Shown here one piece after another: positions 41,743 through 50,837 of a stretch of DNA of 53,086 bases. This DNA comes from CAVURW01 sp963743595. Its GTDB lineage: Bacteria > Verrucomicrobiota > Verrucomicrobiia > Methylacidiphilales > UBA1321. Both the position numbers and the translations under genes were made by a program. The stretch covers positions 1 to 53,086 of the forward strand of contig CAVURW010000046.1 in NCBI GenBank assembly GCA_963743595.1, read 5' to 3'. The notes beneath the pieces were generated by a model. The model saw only the letters and a program-made list of their open reading frames with translations. It made no database searches and was not told where the DNA came from. Within the stretch, counting starts at the first letter, position 1; every line of letters begins with the position of its first letter.

Positions 41743-42991
41743 CGGGTGAAGTGGGTGAAGTGGAATGGATTTCGACGCTAGCGGAGTCGTTCGGGAGAGG
41801 GTTTACAGGAAAAACTTCCCATTTGTAATTCGCAAAGAGTGGATCTTGCTCGAGTTTCGGAGCCAAGAGGGAAGCAGTTACCGAGCCTTTGCCTTCCCCT
41901 TTAATGATCAAATTGCCGTCCGTCTGCTGAAAGAGCGTGAGGTGAAAATCGGTGTTCGGAATCGCCTTTTGACAGTGGAGCAGATCTTCCATCGGGTAGT
42001 GGTCCTGATCCACCACGAGATTGAGAGCCGTCCAAGTCTCTTTTGCCTTCAGGACAGAATCAATGTCAGCTTGGTGAACGTCCATCCATGTCTGAAGCTG
42101 GGTTACCTGACTTTGCGTGTAGAGAAGTCTTGCAAGGAGCCCGGCGGCTATCGCGATGTAGAGGAAAGCAGCCAAGATGAGTAGTCGATTTCGAAGTGTC
42201 GAGTGCCGAGATCGATGCTTCGCCAGAGTAACTGAATTTGGCGTTAGCCGCCACGGCTCGGAAGGCAGTATCGGTGTCGGTTTCTTAGCGGTCTGAACAG
42301 GCAATTGCAGGCGCGTTTGAAGCGATTTCTTCTCCGCCTCTGGGATTTCACACCAAAGGACAATCGACTTCAGAGAATCGATTGTCCGCCGCATTTCAAG
42401 ACTGCTCCGAATACAGATGAGATCTTGGATGGTCTGCGGAGTGAGCGATTCAGCCCCGAGATTTTGGAAGTAGAGTAGTGATCGAAGCCATGTTACCGCC
42501 ACGCACAGTTTTCCATGTTCTTTCCAGAGGATCAGGGAATTTTCAGGCAGCGGTAGGTAGCGAGCTGCTAGATCGTAAGATTCATTCGTGGAGGCAAGCC
42601 ACGTCGAAGGTAATTCCGAAGAAAGAATGGCGACGGAAACTAGACTTCGCGCCGGTTCTTGATGGACGATGGACCATGAAATAACTGGCGACATTCTAAC
42701 CGAAATGCCGAGTCCTTCCGGCTGAAGCTCCACAGCCGAAGCGATGACGGAAGGGTCGCTACTGAGGATCCAGCTCGGGGCGCAGTGCACGAACTTGGCA
42801 GGGAGAGCAAAAGTCAACTTCGGTTGCTGGAATAACTCGGCGTCGGTAGGAATGAACTGTCGATGTTCCGTCTGGCCATCACCGCACAGCCAAAGATCCC
42901 AGCCGGTGAACTCCCCTGGTGTAACGACGAGACGATCTCCTTTTCTCAAAGGACGCGCTCTGGGTTTTGATGAGGTCAATGGACGGACCAT
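41723..42991 (-). CDS. GspL-like assembly protein
   Basis: A 422-residue protein. Residues 1-250 are cytoplasmic and match GspL in place only (an actin-like ATPase-binding domain is expected there but sequence support is weak). One transmembrane helix lies at about 272-292 (LLILAAFLYIAIAAGLLARLL), followed by a periplasmic coiled coil and a ferredoxin-like domain (NTDFHLTLFQQTDGNLIIKGEGKGSVTASLL). This is the GspL/PilMN plan. It overlaps gspK by 16 and the GspM-like gene by 20 bases. It would connect the ATPase to the periplasmic part of the machine. Confidence 0.7.
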   Translation of the reverse strand: MVRPLTSSKPRARPLRKGDRLVVTPGEFTGWDLWLCGDGQTEHRQFIPTDAELFQQPKLTFALPAKFVHCAPSWILSSDPSVIASAVELQPEGLGISVRMSPVISWSIVHQEPARSLVSVAILSSELPSTWLASTNESYDLAARYLPLPENSLILWKEHGKLCVAVTWLRSLLYFQNLGAESLTPQTIQDLICIRSSLEMRRTIDSLKSIVLWCEIPEAEKKSLQTRLQLPVQTAKKPTPILPSEPWRLTPNSVTLAKHRSRHSTLRNRLLILAAFLYIAIAAGLLARLLYTQSQVTQLQTWMDVHQADIDSVLKAKETWTALNLVVDQDHYPMEDLLHCQKAIPNTDFHLTLFQQTDGNLIIKGEGKGSVTASLLAPKLEQDPLFANYKWEVFPVNPLPNDSASVEIHSTSPTSPDALTNP

Positions 42992-43908
42992 GCTCTGAGT
43001 TCGTTGGTTCCCGGACGGAAGACCGCCGTGATGTGAATATGACGATCTCCAGAAATGCCTTCACTTTCAATCCTGCGAATGGGATCGGAAAACGAAACGA
43101 GTCGCTGAATTTGATTTAACTGTTCGCTATTTAAGCTGAGAGCCGACTGAAGATCGGCCAGTCCTTGGATAGGAACGTCGTCCGATGTGCCAGGAATTTT
43201 GTCCGGTCCGTTACGAAGATTAACGAGTTGGCGCGTTTGGGAAATATCGGCACCAGTCGTTGCTGCAATGAGCTCTGCAGTTGCTTGAGACAGGTCGAGT
43301 GGGCCAGAGCTATAAATGGTAAAGCTCTCTTGCCAATTTGGATGGTGCTTCATCACGAGATTGAAACCCATGACGAGTTCCACCTCTTTTAGCGATTGAA
43401 ACAGACGATGACTCGGCCGTTGGGACAATCCTGCCTGTTGATAGTCGCTATCGGATGCTCCGTTTAGACTGTGGATATCGACATCTGGGCTTATCCAATC
43501 GTTGAGACAATCGATTACGCGATTGCATTCATCTGCATTCAATCCCCAAGCGGTAAATAGGTTGGTCAGGGTCGTTCTATCTTTAATCGCCAAGAGGAAG
43601 TTTAAGTTCAGCCGAGCGCCTTCGCTCACCATAATCGCATGAAAAGCTCTATTCGCTGCCACGGTTTGATTCAGGAGTGGATCATCGGGTTTAATGAGCG
43701 GATTTGAAGCAATCGCGAACCCCGATCTTGCCAATGACTCGGCGTCGAGATCGAGTTCCCGATGCGAGGCAAAATCGGCGCGAAGTGTAAGGAGATCGAT
43801 AATTCCCAAAAACGCCGTGGCCATCAGGATCAAGCAAAACAGAACCAGGACGAGTGCTGAGCCTCGCTCTCGACTAGACGGGCAATGTTCAAGAGATCTA
43901 ATGCGCAT
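42976..43908 (-). CDS. gspK: GspK-like minor pseudopilin
   Basis: A 310-residue protein from the ATG at 43908, which overlaps the gspJ stop by 11 bases. An in-frame start at 44013 lies inside gspJ and is rejected. The N-terminus ERG^SALVLVLFCLILMATAFLG is a prepilin helix without Glu at +5, as known for GspK. A large helical domain follows: LLAIKDRTTLTNLFTAWGLNADECNRVIDCLNDWISPD, the GspK alpha domain (WxDxD pattern). It caps the pseudopilus tip with I and J. Confidence 0.82.
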   Translation of the reverse strand: MRIRSLEHCPSSRERGSALVLVLFCLILMATAFLGIIDLLTLRADFASHRELDLDAESLARSGFAIASNPLIKPDDPLLNQTVAANRAFHAIMVSEGARLNLNFLLAIKDRTTLTNLFTAWGLNADECNRVIDCLNDWISPDVDIHSLNGASDSDYQQAGLSQRPSHRLFQSLKEVELVMGFNLVMKHHPNWQESFTIYSSGPLDLSQATAELIAATTGADISQTRQLVNLRNGPDKIPGTSDDVPIQGLADLQSALSLNSEQLNQIQRLVSFSDPIRRIESEGISGDRHIHITAVFRPGTNELRAWSVH

Positions 43909-44551
43909 TTGGGGTTGTGAGTGGAGCAACCGAGTTGAGCGGAACAACGAACAGATCTGGATTTGGAGCGAGTTGGACAACAGGAAAATCGAATACTGTT
44001 GGCGATTGATCACCGTCCATCGTGAAACTCAGCTCAGCAATGGAGGGATTTCGATCCAGGAAGGTCCATGAATCGAACCACTTACCGGAAGGCCTGTCGA
44101 AGAACCGCCACTGAGCATCCTTCAGGTTATGGAGCAGAACAACAGCTTCGACGTCGGGCCGGTCTTTACGGTAGCCGTTCAGAATTTCCGTGGCGGGTGT
44201 ACTGGGGTTGGAGAAGGAGGCAGTTCTGTAGCTCATGCTCAGCCCGTGAGTCGATTGATCGATTTCCAGCGCGAGGTAGTGTTGTTGGTTGGCGATAACC
44301 ACGCTGCTCGTATTCGAGTCCAGGGTTACGGAAAGGAGGTGTGAATCGGCGGTAATGGTCTCGACTCGAGAGCTCAGAAAGCGTTGAAGTGCGAGTGCCT
44401 GATCCAATCGACTTTGATCCAATTGTAAGGCTTGAGTAGCCGAGACGAATGTGGTCAGGAGCTCAAATACCATTGCGACCAGGAACGAAAGAACGGCCAT
44501 AGCCACCACCAATTCGAAAAGGGTAAACCCGGCAGAATGGCGCAATTTCAT
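43898..44551 (-). CDS. gspJ: GspJ-like minor pseudopilin
   Basis: A 217-residue prepilin. MKLRHSAG^FTLFELVVAMAVLSFLVAMVFELL shows a Gly at -1 and Glu at +5. The globular part contains DAQWRFFDRPSGKWFDSW and PSIAELSFTMDG, which fit the GspJ C-terminal block (WRxxD...W). It overlaps gspI by four bases (ATGA) and gspK by 11. It forms the tip complex with GspI and GspK. Confidence 0.8.
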   Translation of the reverse strand: MKLRHSAGFTLFELVVAMAVLSFLVAMVFELLTTFVSATQALQLDQSRLDQALALQRFLSSRVETITADSHLLSVTLDSNTSSVVIANQQHYLALEIDQSTHGLSMSYRTASFSNPSTPATEILNGYRKDRPDVEAVVLLHNLKDAQWRFFDRPSGKWFDSWTFLDRNPSIAELSFTMDGDQSPTVFDFPVVQLAPNPDLFVVPLNSVAPLTTPNAH

Positions 44552-44940
44552 GGCTGGTAGAGGAGCTGCGAAATCTCCCGTTTTTCAGTGGTCTGATCTT
44601 CCGGCCACGTGGCAGTAAGAGTGATTTTGTACATTCCGTTCAAAATCGTCTTGTCCTGGGAATAGAGTTGAATCTGCGTGATTGAAAGGTGGTACGTGAT
44701 TGGGGAATTCGATACGGGATTAGCAAGGTCCTGCTCCGTGGGTTCAATCTTTTTACTGGTAACCATTGCGAGTTGATTCGAGAGCCCTTGCGTCACGCTC
44801 TCTGATAATCGGATTTCTTCCTCGGTCGCGATGGCATTTTGCAGAAGCTCCACTAACGAAAAAGCGACGAGAGCGAAGAGGCCCAAGGCGACGAGCACCT
44901 CAAAGAGGGTGAATGCGGCGTTGGGCTTGTTGAGGTTCAT
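44548..44940 (-). CDS. gspI: GspI-like minor pseudopilin
   Basis: A 130-residue prepilin: MNLNKPNAA^FTLFEVLVALGLFALVAFSLVELL, with Ala instead of Gly at -1 and Glu at +5. The small beta domain has VSNSPITYHLSITQIQLYSQD and ITLTATWPEDQTTEKREISQLLYQP, fitting GspI (VxWxxx...). Four-base overlaps on both sides (with gspH upstream and gspJ downstream) show tight coupling. Confidence 0.78.
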   Translation of the reverse strand: MNLNKPNAAFTLFEVLVALGLFALVAFSLVELLQNAIATEEEIRLSESVTQGLSNQLAMVTSKKIEPTEQDLANPVSNSPITYHLSITQIQLYSQDKTILNGMYKITLTATWPEDQTTEKREISQLLYQP

Positions 44941-45440
44941 TGGAAGGAGCTCGTCTCGCCCTCCACTTCAGCGGTTAGTGGGTCGAATTTTTGCTCAAGA
45001 TACGAGGAGCCGTGAGTCCAACGGACCTTTCCATCAATAGGAGATAGCTCACCTGATTGGAAGAGAAGTTCGAGATGCTCTAAATGAACCCAAGGCTGGT
45101 GCTTGTCCTGGGGTACCCACAGCTGGTTATCGGGATGGAACATCGCGGTGTCGGTGGACGCAGTTTCCCCAGATTCGTCGGAGGACTTTACTTTCGCTAA
45201 GCTTGCTGAGTGTTCGTTGATCGTGAGCAAGTACTCTGTGTTTTCATCTTGAGCGCGAAGCATTCCCGCACGAATCAGAAAGGAGAGGCGGCTGGCATCC
45301 TCACGAATATGCTGCTCCTCAAGAGCGGTCGAAATCTGGAATGTAGCCGCTGTCAAAAACAACGCAATCAGACAAAGTACGATGCACATCTCGAGGAGGG
45401 TAAAACCACTTCGGGACGAGCGCTCGTAAGGGTATTTCAT
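44937..45440 (-). CDS. gspH: GspH-like minor pseudopilin
   Basis: A 167-residue prepilin beginning at the ATG at 45440, which shares one base with the gspG stop (TGATG). An in-frame start at 45485 lies inside gspG and is rejected. MKYPYERSSRSG^FTLLEMCIVLCLIALFLTAATF has Gly at -1 and Glu at +5. The globular domain contains DASRLSFLIRAGMLRAQDENTEYLL, like the GspH LxxxlxxAr.eA segment. It probably links the tip complex to the GspG shaft. Confidence 0.78.
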   Translation of the reverse strand: MKYPYERSSRSGFTLLEMCIVLCLIALFLTAATFQISTALEEQHIREDASRLSFLIRAGMLRAQDENTEYLLTINEHSASLAKVKSSDESGETASTDTAMFHPDNQLWVPQDKHQPWVHLEHLELLFQSGELSPIDGKVRWTHGSSYLEQKFDPLTAEVEGETSSFQ

Positions 45441-45916
45441 CAGTGGCTGCTTGAGTTCGAATTCTGCGAAGAATCGTCCTTCCAATTGCCTATATCATCC
45501 GCTGTATCGGGCTGGCCATCTGGACCACACGAAAAGACATCGAAACCGGTTGGATTATGTTTGCCAGGAATGCGGTATTGATAAGGGTGATCCCACGGAT
45601 CTAGCGGTACCAAGTCCATTGCATGCTGCCAATTTGTAGGAACTGGGTCTTTGGTTGGACGTGTGGCCAGGGCTTGTAGTCCCTGCTCAGTTGTCGGCAG
45701 TGAACCGTTTTTGATCCTGTATGACATAAGTGCTGTACGGAAGGTGTCTATGTCTGCTCCCACCTTTGTCGATTTACCCATTTCCATTACGTCAGCCAGC
45801 GCATAAATTGCGAACCCGGAAAGTAGAGCGATGATCGTCAATACAATCATCATCTCAAAAAGAGTAAAGGCCGCACGTTTTCTTCTAGCGAGTCGATTAC
45901 GGTAGGTTCGATTCAT
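45440..45916 (-). CDS. gspG: GspG-like major pseudopilin
   Basis: A 158-residue prepilin. NRLARRKRAA^FTLFEMMIVLTIIALLSGFAIYALADVM has Ala at -1 and Glu at +5. The globular domain is diagnostic: KNGSLPTTEQGLQALATRP, NWQHAMDLVPLDPWDHPYQYRIPGKHN, FDVFSCGPDGQPDTADDIGNW, including the Ca-binding Asp cluster of GspG. A Ser/Asn-rich tail (SSQNSNSSSH) is extra. It forms the shaft of the pseudopilus. Confidence 0.9.
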   Translation of the reverse strand: MNRTYRNRLARRKRAAFTLFEMMIVLTIIALLSGFAIYALADVMEMGKSTKVGADIDTFRTALMSYRIKNGSLPTTEQGLQALATRPTKDPVPTNWQHAMDLVPLDPWDHPYQYRIPGKHNPTGFDVFSCGPDGQPDTADDIGNWKDDSSQNSNSSSH

Positions 45917-45960
45917 ACTAGAACACTAGCGAGTCTCAAAAATCGGACAATCCTTTTGGC

Positions 45961-47004
45961 TTAATTTTGACCGGGAAATTGAGCCGCAGGAACTAAATCG
46001 TTTGTTTGATTTAAAGATGAAGCGGGTGTTGTTTTGAGAGAATTATCGTTCGGAGGAAACCGAAACTGAATCGCCATGTTTTTAATCGCGAGCGGAACTG
46101 TCGCAGGCGTCGTGTCCGCCGCAGTTTCGACCGTGATCTGAAGCGCGTTATCGCCTACTTTAAATAGTGACGAATCGAGCAAAGCCGAGCCGGAACGCCA
46201 ACCGATATACGTGCTCGGCGAGTTGGGCGAGTAGCCTGGATCATTCAAGTCAGGCGTCTCAGGGCTCAAGATGGCAGCAACCTGCCCATTGAGCCAAATC
46301 AGCAGGTGATGGCTCAGATCAAGGCCATTGATTTGCAATCGCAGCCGACTCGAGGTTGGAATCGAATCCAATGTCAGGTGAAAGGCTGTCGGTTGTTCAA
46401 TGTGCTCGGGAGTCGATACGATTACCGATTCAACGACCGCTTTGTCCCATTGAATCTGAGGTGACTTCGGTGTTGCTGCGGCCATTTGATCTGCCGTGGT
46501 GGTAGGTCGATAGTTGGGCGCAACGATCGTATCCACGACTTTCGAACCCGCGATGGCGTCGCCTTTCGAAAGCCATTCGAGTTGGACTGACGTCACGTTT
46601 TCGTCTCCCTCGATTTCAATCGATCCGCCAAGTCCGATTGTTGTGGCAGGAATGAGCAGACTCCTCTGGTTCGGCATATCAATACCCTCGGAAAGATCTT
46701 CGGACAAGGTGAACCGCGCACCCGTATTATCAATCCATGTAACACAAATCGGCGACTTCGATTTATCGTTAAATAGAAGCGTAAGCAGAAGGTAACTACA
46801 CGAATTTTGCGCCTGGATAGGAATGGTTAACGTCGGAACGTTCTCCTCATTAGCGGAAGCACGCGGAGCATCCATCCAGATCGGGGTGGCTAAGTTCGAT
46901 GGCAGAGGCAGACCAATCGTAAAGGAGTCGGGCTGCGGCAAATCTGCCCAGGCTCCTTGCGCGAAAATAAACAGGGTGAAAAATAGGGTGAGAGCGGTCT
47001 TCAT
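45961..47004 (-). CDS. Extra exported protein inside the T2SS operon
   Basis: A 347-residue protein. Its ATG overlaps the gspF stop by four bases (ATGA); an earlier in-frame start at 47058 lies inside gspF. Signal peptide ALTLFFTLFIFAQGAWA. The mature protein looks all-beta, with two similar parts: QAQNSCSYLLLTLLFNDKSKSPICVTWIDN and RLRLQINGLDLSHHLLIWLNGQVAAILS...VGDNALQITVETA, the second resembling jelly-roll domains that bind carbohydrate. There is no prepilin motif or secretin-binding domain. It is not part of the standard Gsp set. Role unknown; an operon-specific substrate or periplasmic scaffold is possible. Confidence 0.7.
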   Translation of the reverse strand: MKTALTLFFTLFIFAQGAWADLPQPDSFTIGLPLPSNLATPIWMDAPRASANEENVPTLTIPIQAQNSCSYLLLTLLFNDKSKSPICVTWIDNTGARFTLSEDLSEGIDMPNQRSLLIPATTIGLGGSIEIEGDENVTSVQLEWLSKGDAIAGSKVVDTIVAPNYRPTTTADQMAAATPKSPQIQWDKAVVESVIVSTPEHIEQPTAFHLTLDSIPTSSRLRLQINGLDLSHHLLIWLNGQVAAILSPETPDLNDPGYSPNSPSTYIGWRSGSALLDSSLFKVGDNALQITVETAADTTPATVPLAIKNMAIQFRFPPNDNSLKTTPASSLNQTNDLVPAAQFPGQN

Positions 47005-48242
47005 GCGTGACCTCGGATGGCGTGCATGGCTTGAAAAATTCCTGCAAGCATCGACCAAGCTACTAGTCCAACCGCGCTGCCGATGACAAGAATAATCACG
47101 GGTTGAACCACTGACATGACTTGATCCATTTTGCGTTTGATCAGCTTCTCATAACGCTTCCCTATTTTCTCAAGACACACTCCGAGTTCGCCCGTCTGCT
47201 CACCGACTTTTACCAGATCGCGCAGATTCGCGGGAAATTGATCGACCGTTTTCATGGCTTGTGTGAGCGAAACGCCTTCACTGACCAAGTCCGCAACACG
47301 TGCAACAGAGCCATTAAAAAAAGTGTTACCGGTCGCTCGGCTGATGAGTTTGAGTGAGGAAACGAGCGGCAGGCCGTTATTCAGTAGGTTAGCCAGCAGC
47401 TGACAAAACTCGCCATGAAACGAGGCGTACCAGAGTGGCCCCAGCAACGGGAGCCGAAGTTTGAACCGATCCCACCATATGCGGCCTTTGGGTTGCTGGA
47501 CAAACGCGAAAAAGGAAAGCAATAACACGGTTCCACCGATCAAAGTAACCAGCCCGAATTGTTGAAAAAAACGGCCCGTCATGAACAGCACGTACGTGGG
47601 CAGAGGCATTTGAGCTCCGCTGTGGGCGAAGAGCTTTAGCATTTGCGGCACGAGAAAAGTCATGAAAACCACCATCGCGGCAATCCCCGCTAAGACCAAA
47701 AAAGCAGGGTAAATAAGCGCCATCTGAACCTGGGAACGCAATTCCTGGATTTCCGCAAGGTGAGCAGCCTGGCGTGTTAAGAGCGGGCCCAGAGCACCGC
47801 TGGCCTCTCCAGCCGCGACTATATTGTAGTAGAGCTCACCAAAACTTGGAGAGGTCTGACGCAGTGCATCCGCGAAACTCGTGCCATCGCGAACTTTCTC
47901 GCGCAATCGTTTGGCCAGTCCCTTGATTGTGGACTTTTCCTCCCGATTCTCCATGAGTCGCAGAGCAGATTCGAGTTGCATGCCCGAGTTCAGAAAATCG
48001 GAAAGCTCATCGGTAAACAAAACGATGTCCTTCTTGGAAAGATAAATGAAACCACTCGTTTTTACGGGAGATTTTGATGGTCCAATGATTACTCTGGAAG
48101 ACTCTTCGCGCGAAGTCAGCTTGATCGGCTGAATCCGGTCATGGGAGAGCTTCCGCAACGCTTCGGCCCGCGACTGGGCCTGAACTTCACCTTTGCGGCT
48201 TTGTCCCTTGGCATCGAGTCCTTGATAGATAAATGTGGCCAT
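47001..48242 (-). CDS. gspF: Type II secretion platform protein
   Basis: A 413-residue GspF/PilC-type protein. ATFIYQGLDAKGQSRKGEVQAQSRAEALRKL is the family start. Two T2SSF domains (about 75-195 and 275-395) each carry a GxxLxxAL pattern (SGMQLESALRLM; NGLPLVSSLKLIS). Membrane helices lie near 173-195, 225-247 and 380-402. PTYEKLIKRKMDQVMSVVQPVIILVIG-type closing segment is present. It is the inner-membrane platform for pseudopilus assembly. Two bases separate it from gspE. Confidence 0.93.
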   Translation of the reverse strand: MATFIYQGLDAKGQSRKGEVQAQSRAEALRKLSHDRIQPIKLTSREESSRVIIGPSKSPVKTSGFIYLSKKDIVLFTDELSDFLNSGMQLESALRLMENREEKSTIKGLAKRLREKVRDGTSFADALRQTSPSFGELYYNIVAAGEASGALGPLLTRQAAHLAEIQELRSQVQMALIYPAFLVLAGIAAMVVFMTFLVPQMLKLFAHSGAQMPLPTYVLFMTGRFFQQFGLVTLIGGTVLLLSFFAFVQQPKGRIWWDRFKLRLPLLGPLWYASFHGEFCQLLANLLNNGLPLVSSLKLISRATGNTFFNGSVARVADLVSEGVSLTQAMKTVDQFPANLRDLVKVGEQTGELGVCLEKIGKRYEKLIKRKMDQVMSVVQPVIILVIGSAVGLVAWSMLAGIFQAMHAIRGHA

Positions 48243-48244
48243 TT

Positions 48245-49930
48245 CTATTCGTCGATGACGCTCATATCAGAAGCAGTCACTCGGACCACTTCTTCCACGG
48301 AAGTAGTCCCATCAATGACACGCCTCCAGCCATCCTGTCGCAAAGGAATCATGCCATCTTGAAGAGCTCGCGCGAGCAGCGCTTCACTGGATTTGCGCTG
48401 AGAAATCATCTCGGCAAGTGTCGGTGTCACCAGGCAAATCTCAAAAAGAGCGGCGCGACCTTGATATCCCGTATGGCGACACCGCTCGCAACCCGATGGA
48501 CCAAAAATCCGATCCTGCATCTCCATCGGGAAACCAATTTGTAGGAGAAATGGCTCCGAATGATGGCTAGTTTGACGGCATTGCGGGCATAGAACGCGGA
48601 CCAACCTCTGGGCGATAAAGGCTCGGACCGAGCTGGATACCAGGTAAGGTTGAATCCCCATATCGATGAGCCGAATGATTCCACCAATCGCGTCATTCGT
48701 GTGCAGTGTACTAAAAACCAAGTGCCCGGTAAGCGCGGCCCGAATAGCGATTTCCACCGTTTCGGCGTCGCGCATTTCGCCTACCATAATGACGTTCGGA
48801 TCGCCTCGAAGAATACTTCGGAGAGCAGTCGCAAAATTGAGATTGATCTCGGGTTTGACCGCAATTTGCATCACACCGGAAAGCTTGTGCTCGACGGGAT
48901 CTTCGACCGTAACAATCCTGCGCTCCGCAGTATTGAGAGCTGAGAGGAAGGTATACAGCGAGGTGCTCTTTCCGCAACCCGTTGGCCCAGTAAGCAAAAT
49001 GATTCCATTCGGCAACGCGATCAGATCCTGGACCGATTTCTTCGTCTGACCTGTGAGCCCTAAAAGGTCAAAATCGAATCGATTCCGGGCAAGCAACCGG
49101 AGACTGACGCTCTCGCCGCTTACCGTGGGAATCGTGGCGACACGAACATCGATTGGCTGCCCTTCCAGCTCCAGGTTGATGCGACCATCCTGAGGCAAGC
49201 GCTTCTCGGCAATATCAAGATGCGCCATAATTTTAAGCCGCGAAATAACGCTGGCTTGGAGTAGCTTGATCTTCTGAGGGACCGGAACTTGGTTGAGGAT
49301 GCCATCAATTCGATACCGAATTTGAAGATCGTTTTCCAAGGGCTCGACATGGATATCCGTCGCACGCTCACGCAGCGCCTCACGCATGATCTGATTCACG
49401 AAGCTCACTACAGACGCTTCGGGATCTTGGTCATCGAGAACGTTGACTTCCTGGCGAAGGTCGACCTCATCTTCAATGGTACGCCCATCCAAAATTGCAT
49501 CGAAAGTTTCCGCACCGACTCCATACCCAATCCGTAGCGCCGTTAAAATCGCCTTACGAGGCGCGAGGCACCAGGTAACCGATTCCTGGATTTCAGAAGC
49601 GACCGCTTGACGCGCGATCAGATCAAACGGATCCGTTGTCAACAAAGCCAAACTGCCATCCGAAATTCGCACCGGAAAAAATCGATTCGGCAACGCCAAC
49701 CGTGGCGGCACTAATTTTCGCAAGTCATCCGGCATCGCTGGAAGGACGGACTCCCACACAGACATACCGAGGCGCTGCGCCAAAACCTGAAGAAACCGAT
49801 TTTCATCGACAACATGAGCCTCCAACAGCGATGAAATCGTAAATCGCGGCTCGTTCAGGCTCAACTCCAAGGCCTTCGCCAGCGACGACTCATCCACCGA
49901 CCGACACTCCAGAGCCACGGATTCAAGCAT
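48245..49930 (-). CDS. gspE: Type II secretion assembly ATPase
   Basis: A 561-residue GspE/PilB-type hexameric ATPase. Walker A GPTGCGKST is at 315-323; Asp box TVEDPVEHKL follows; Walker B reads ILRGDPNVIMVGEMRDAET; and the His box is TGHLVFSTLHTND. A CxxC...CxxC zinc site (C448, C451, C481, C484) is present. The N-terminal N1E domain spans about 1-150. I chose the ATG at 49930 because AGAGGA lies nine bases upstream; the ATG at 49939 is too close to that site, and longer starts have no family character. First gene of the operon. Confidence 0.93.
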   Translation of the reverse strand: MLESVALECRSVDESSLAKALELSLNEPRFTISSLLEAHVVDENRFLQVLAQRLGMSVWESVLPAMPDDLRKLVPPRLALPNRFFPVRISDGSLALLTTDPFDLIARQAVASEIQESVTWCLAPRKAILTALRIGYGVGAETFDAILDGRTIEDEVDLRQEVNVLDDQDPEASVVSFVNQIMREALRERATDIHVEPLENDLQIRYRIDGILNQVPVPQKIKLLQASVISRLKIMAHLDIAEKRLPQDGRINLELEGQPIDVRVATIPTVSGESVSLRLLARNRFDFDLLGLTGQTKKSVQDLIALPNGIILLTGPTGCGKSTSLYTFLSALNTAERRIVTVEDPVEHKLSGVMQIAVKPEINLNFATALRSILRGDPNVIMVGEMRDAETVEIAIRAALTGHLVFSTLHTNDAIGGIIRLIDMGIQPYLVSSSVRAFIAQRLVRVLCPQCRQTSHHSEPFLLQIGFPMEMQDRIFGPSGCERCRHTGYQGRAALFEICLVTPTLAEMISQRKSSEALLARALQDGMIPLRQDGWRRVIDGTTSVEEVVRVTASDMSVIDE

Positions 49931-50834
49931 CGTCGACATTCCTCTAGGAGAACGGTAACTGGTCCGAGAGACAAGATCATTCTGGGACCGATGACACCAA
50001 CCGAACCGGGAACGGCGAATTGAGGGCACTTATGAATGAACTGGAGCCATCGTGGGACCCTTCTGCGGACTAAAGCAGTGCTACCCGACAAGCCGTTAAC
50101 GACCCGCCAGCAACCTATCTAACAATGCCACTTCCAAAGTGAACATTAGCAATCACAAGAGGACGGCTATAAAAAAATAACAGTCACCCTATTTCAATTG
50201 ATACCCTACTTGCGCCACACCTTTTCTGGAGTCAACCCTTTTCCGTTTGGTTTGAGCTGTCCGAGATCAGCACCAATTGTCGACCTGCTCGGAAGCCCTC
50301 AAACCCAAACTGTCGGTTTGGTTTTCGGTCTCGACCCTGCCGACAATCAGACATTTGCTTAAGCCTTCGGCTCAAGCTCTGCGCTCAAACGAAACTTGAA
50401 CGAAGCCTCACTAGAAACGGGGAACCATTCGAGCATGGTAGCCGCAAAGTTGAAGCCGACGCCGCTTTTCTGACTGGGAAAGCAGCACCGCTGAACCATG
50501 CCTCAACAAAGCGGCGTCAAAGCGTAATTGCCTTTCCCGAAAGATGAAACGATGCGTCAACAATGCGAAAGCAGCTGATCTAGTCAGCTCGATACGCTTC
50601 GCGAATCTCGTGGTGGTAGGGTTACGAGCGCCGCCCACCGATCTGCCTCCCCAAGCCTCGGACAGGTATCTTTCACTGCTCACTGCTCTGGTAGACCAGA
50701 GCCGAGGAGAGAACTAGGCAGGGTTGGTGGCAATCCTCCACTCTTGGTCACGGGAAGTGACCGCATCAAAGAAAAGCCCTGAAAACCTCCGCAGCTTCTC
50801 CGCAGGACCCTCTTACTATCCATTCGTATTATAT
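49931..50834. other. Hairpin-rich intergenic stretch upstream of gspE
   Basis: I find no gene. Structures: a loop of AAACCCAAAC and GTTTGGTTT near 50306-50329; GACGCCGCTTT (50458-50468) with AAAGCGGCGTC (50508-50518); GCATGGT (50433-50439) with ACCATGC (50495-50501), crossing the previous pair; GCTCTGGTAGACCAGAGC (50685-50702); GGTCAC-GGGAA-GTGACC (50746-50762). It must hold the T2SS promoter, which I could not place, and the 3' exon flank of the intron. Confidence 0.55.
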
Positions 50835-50837
50835 TCC

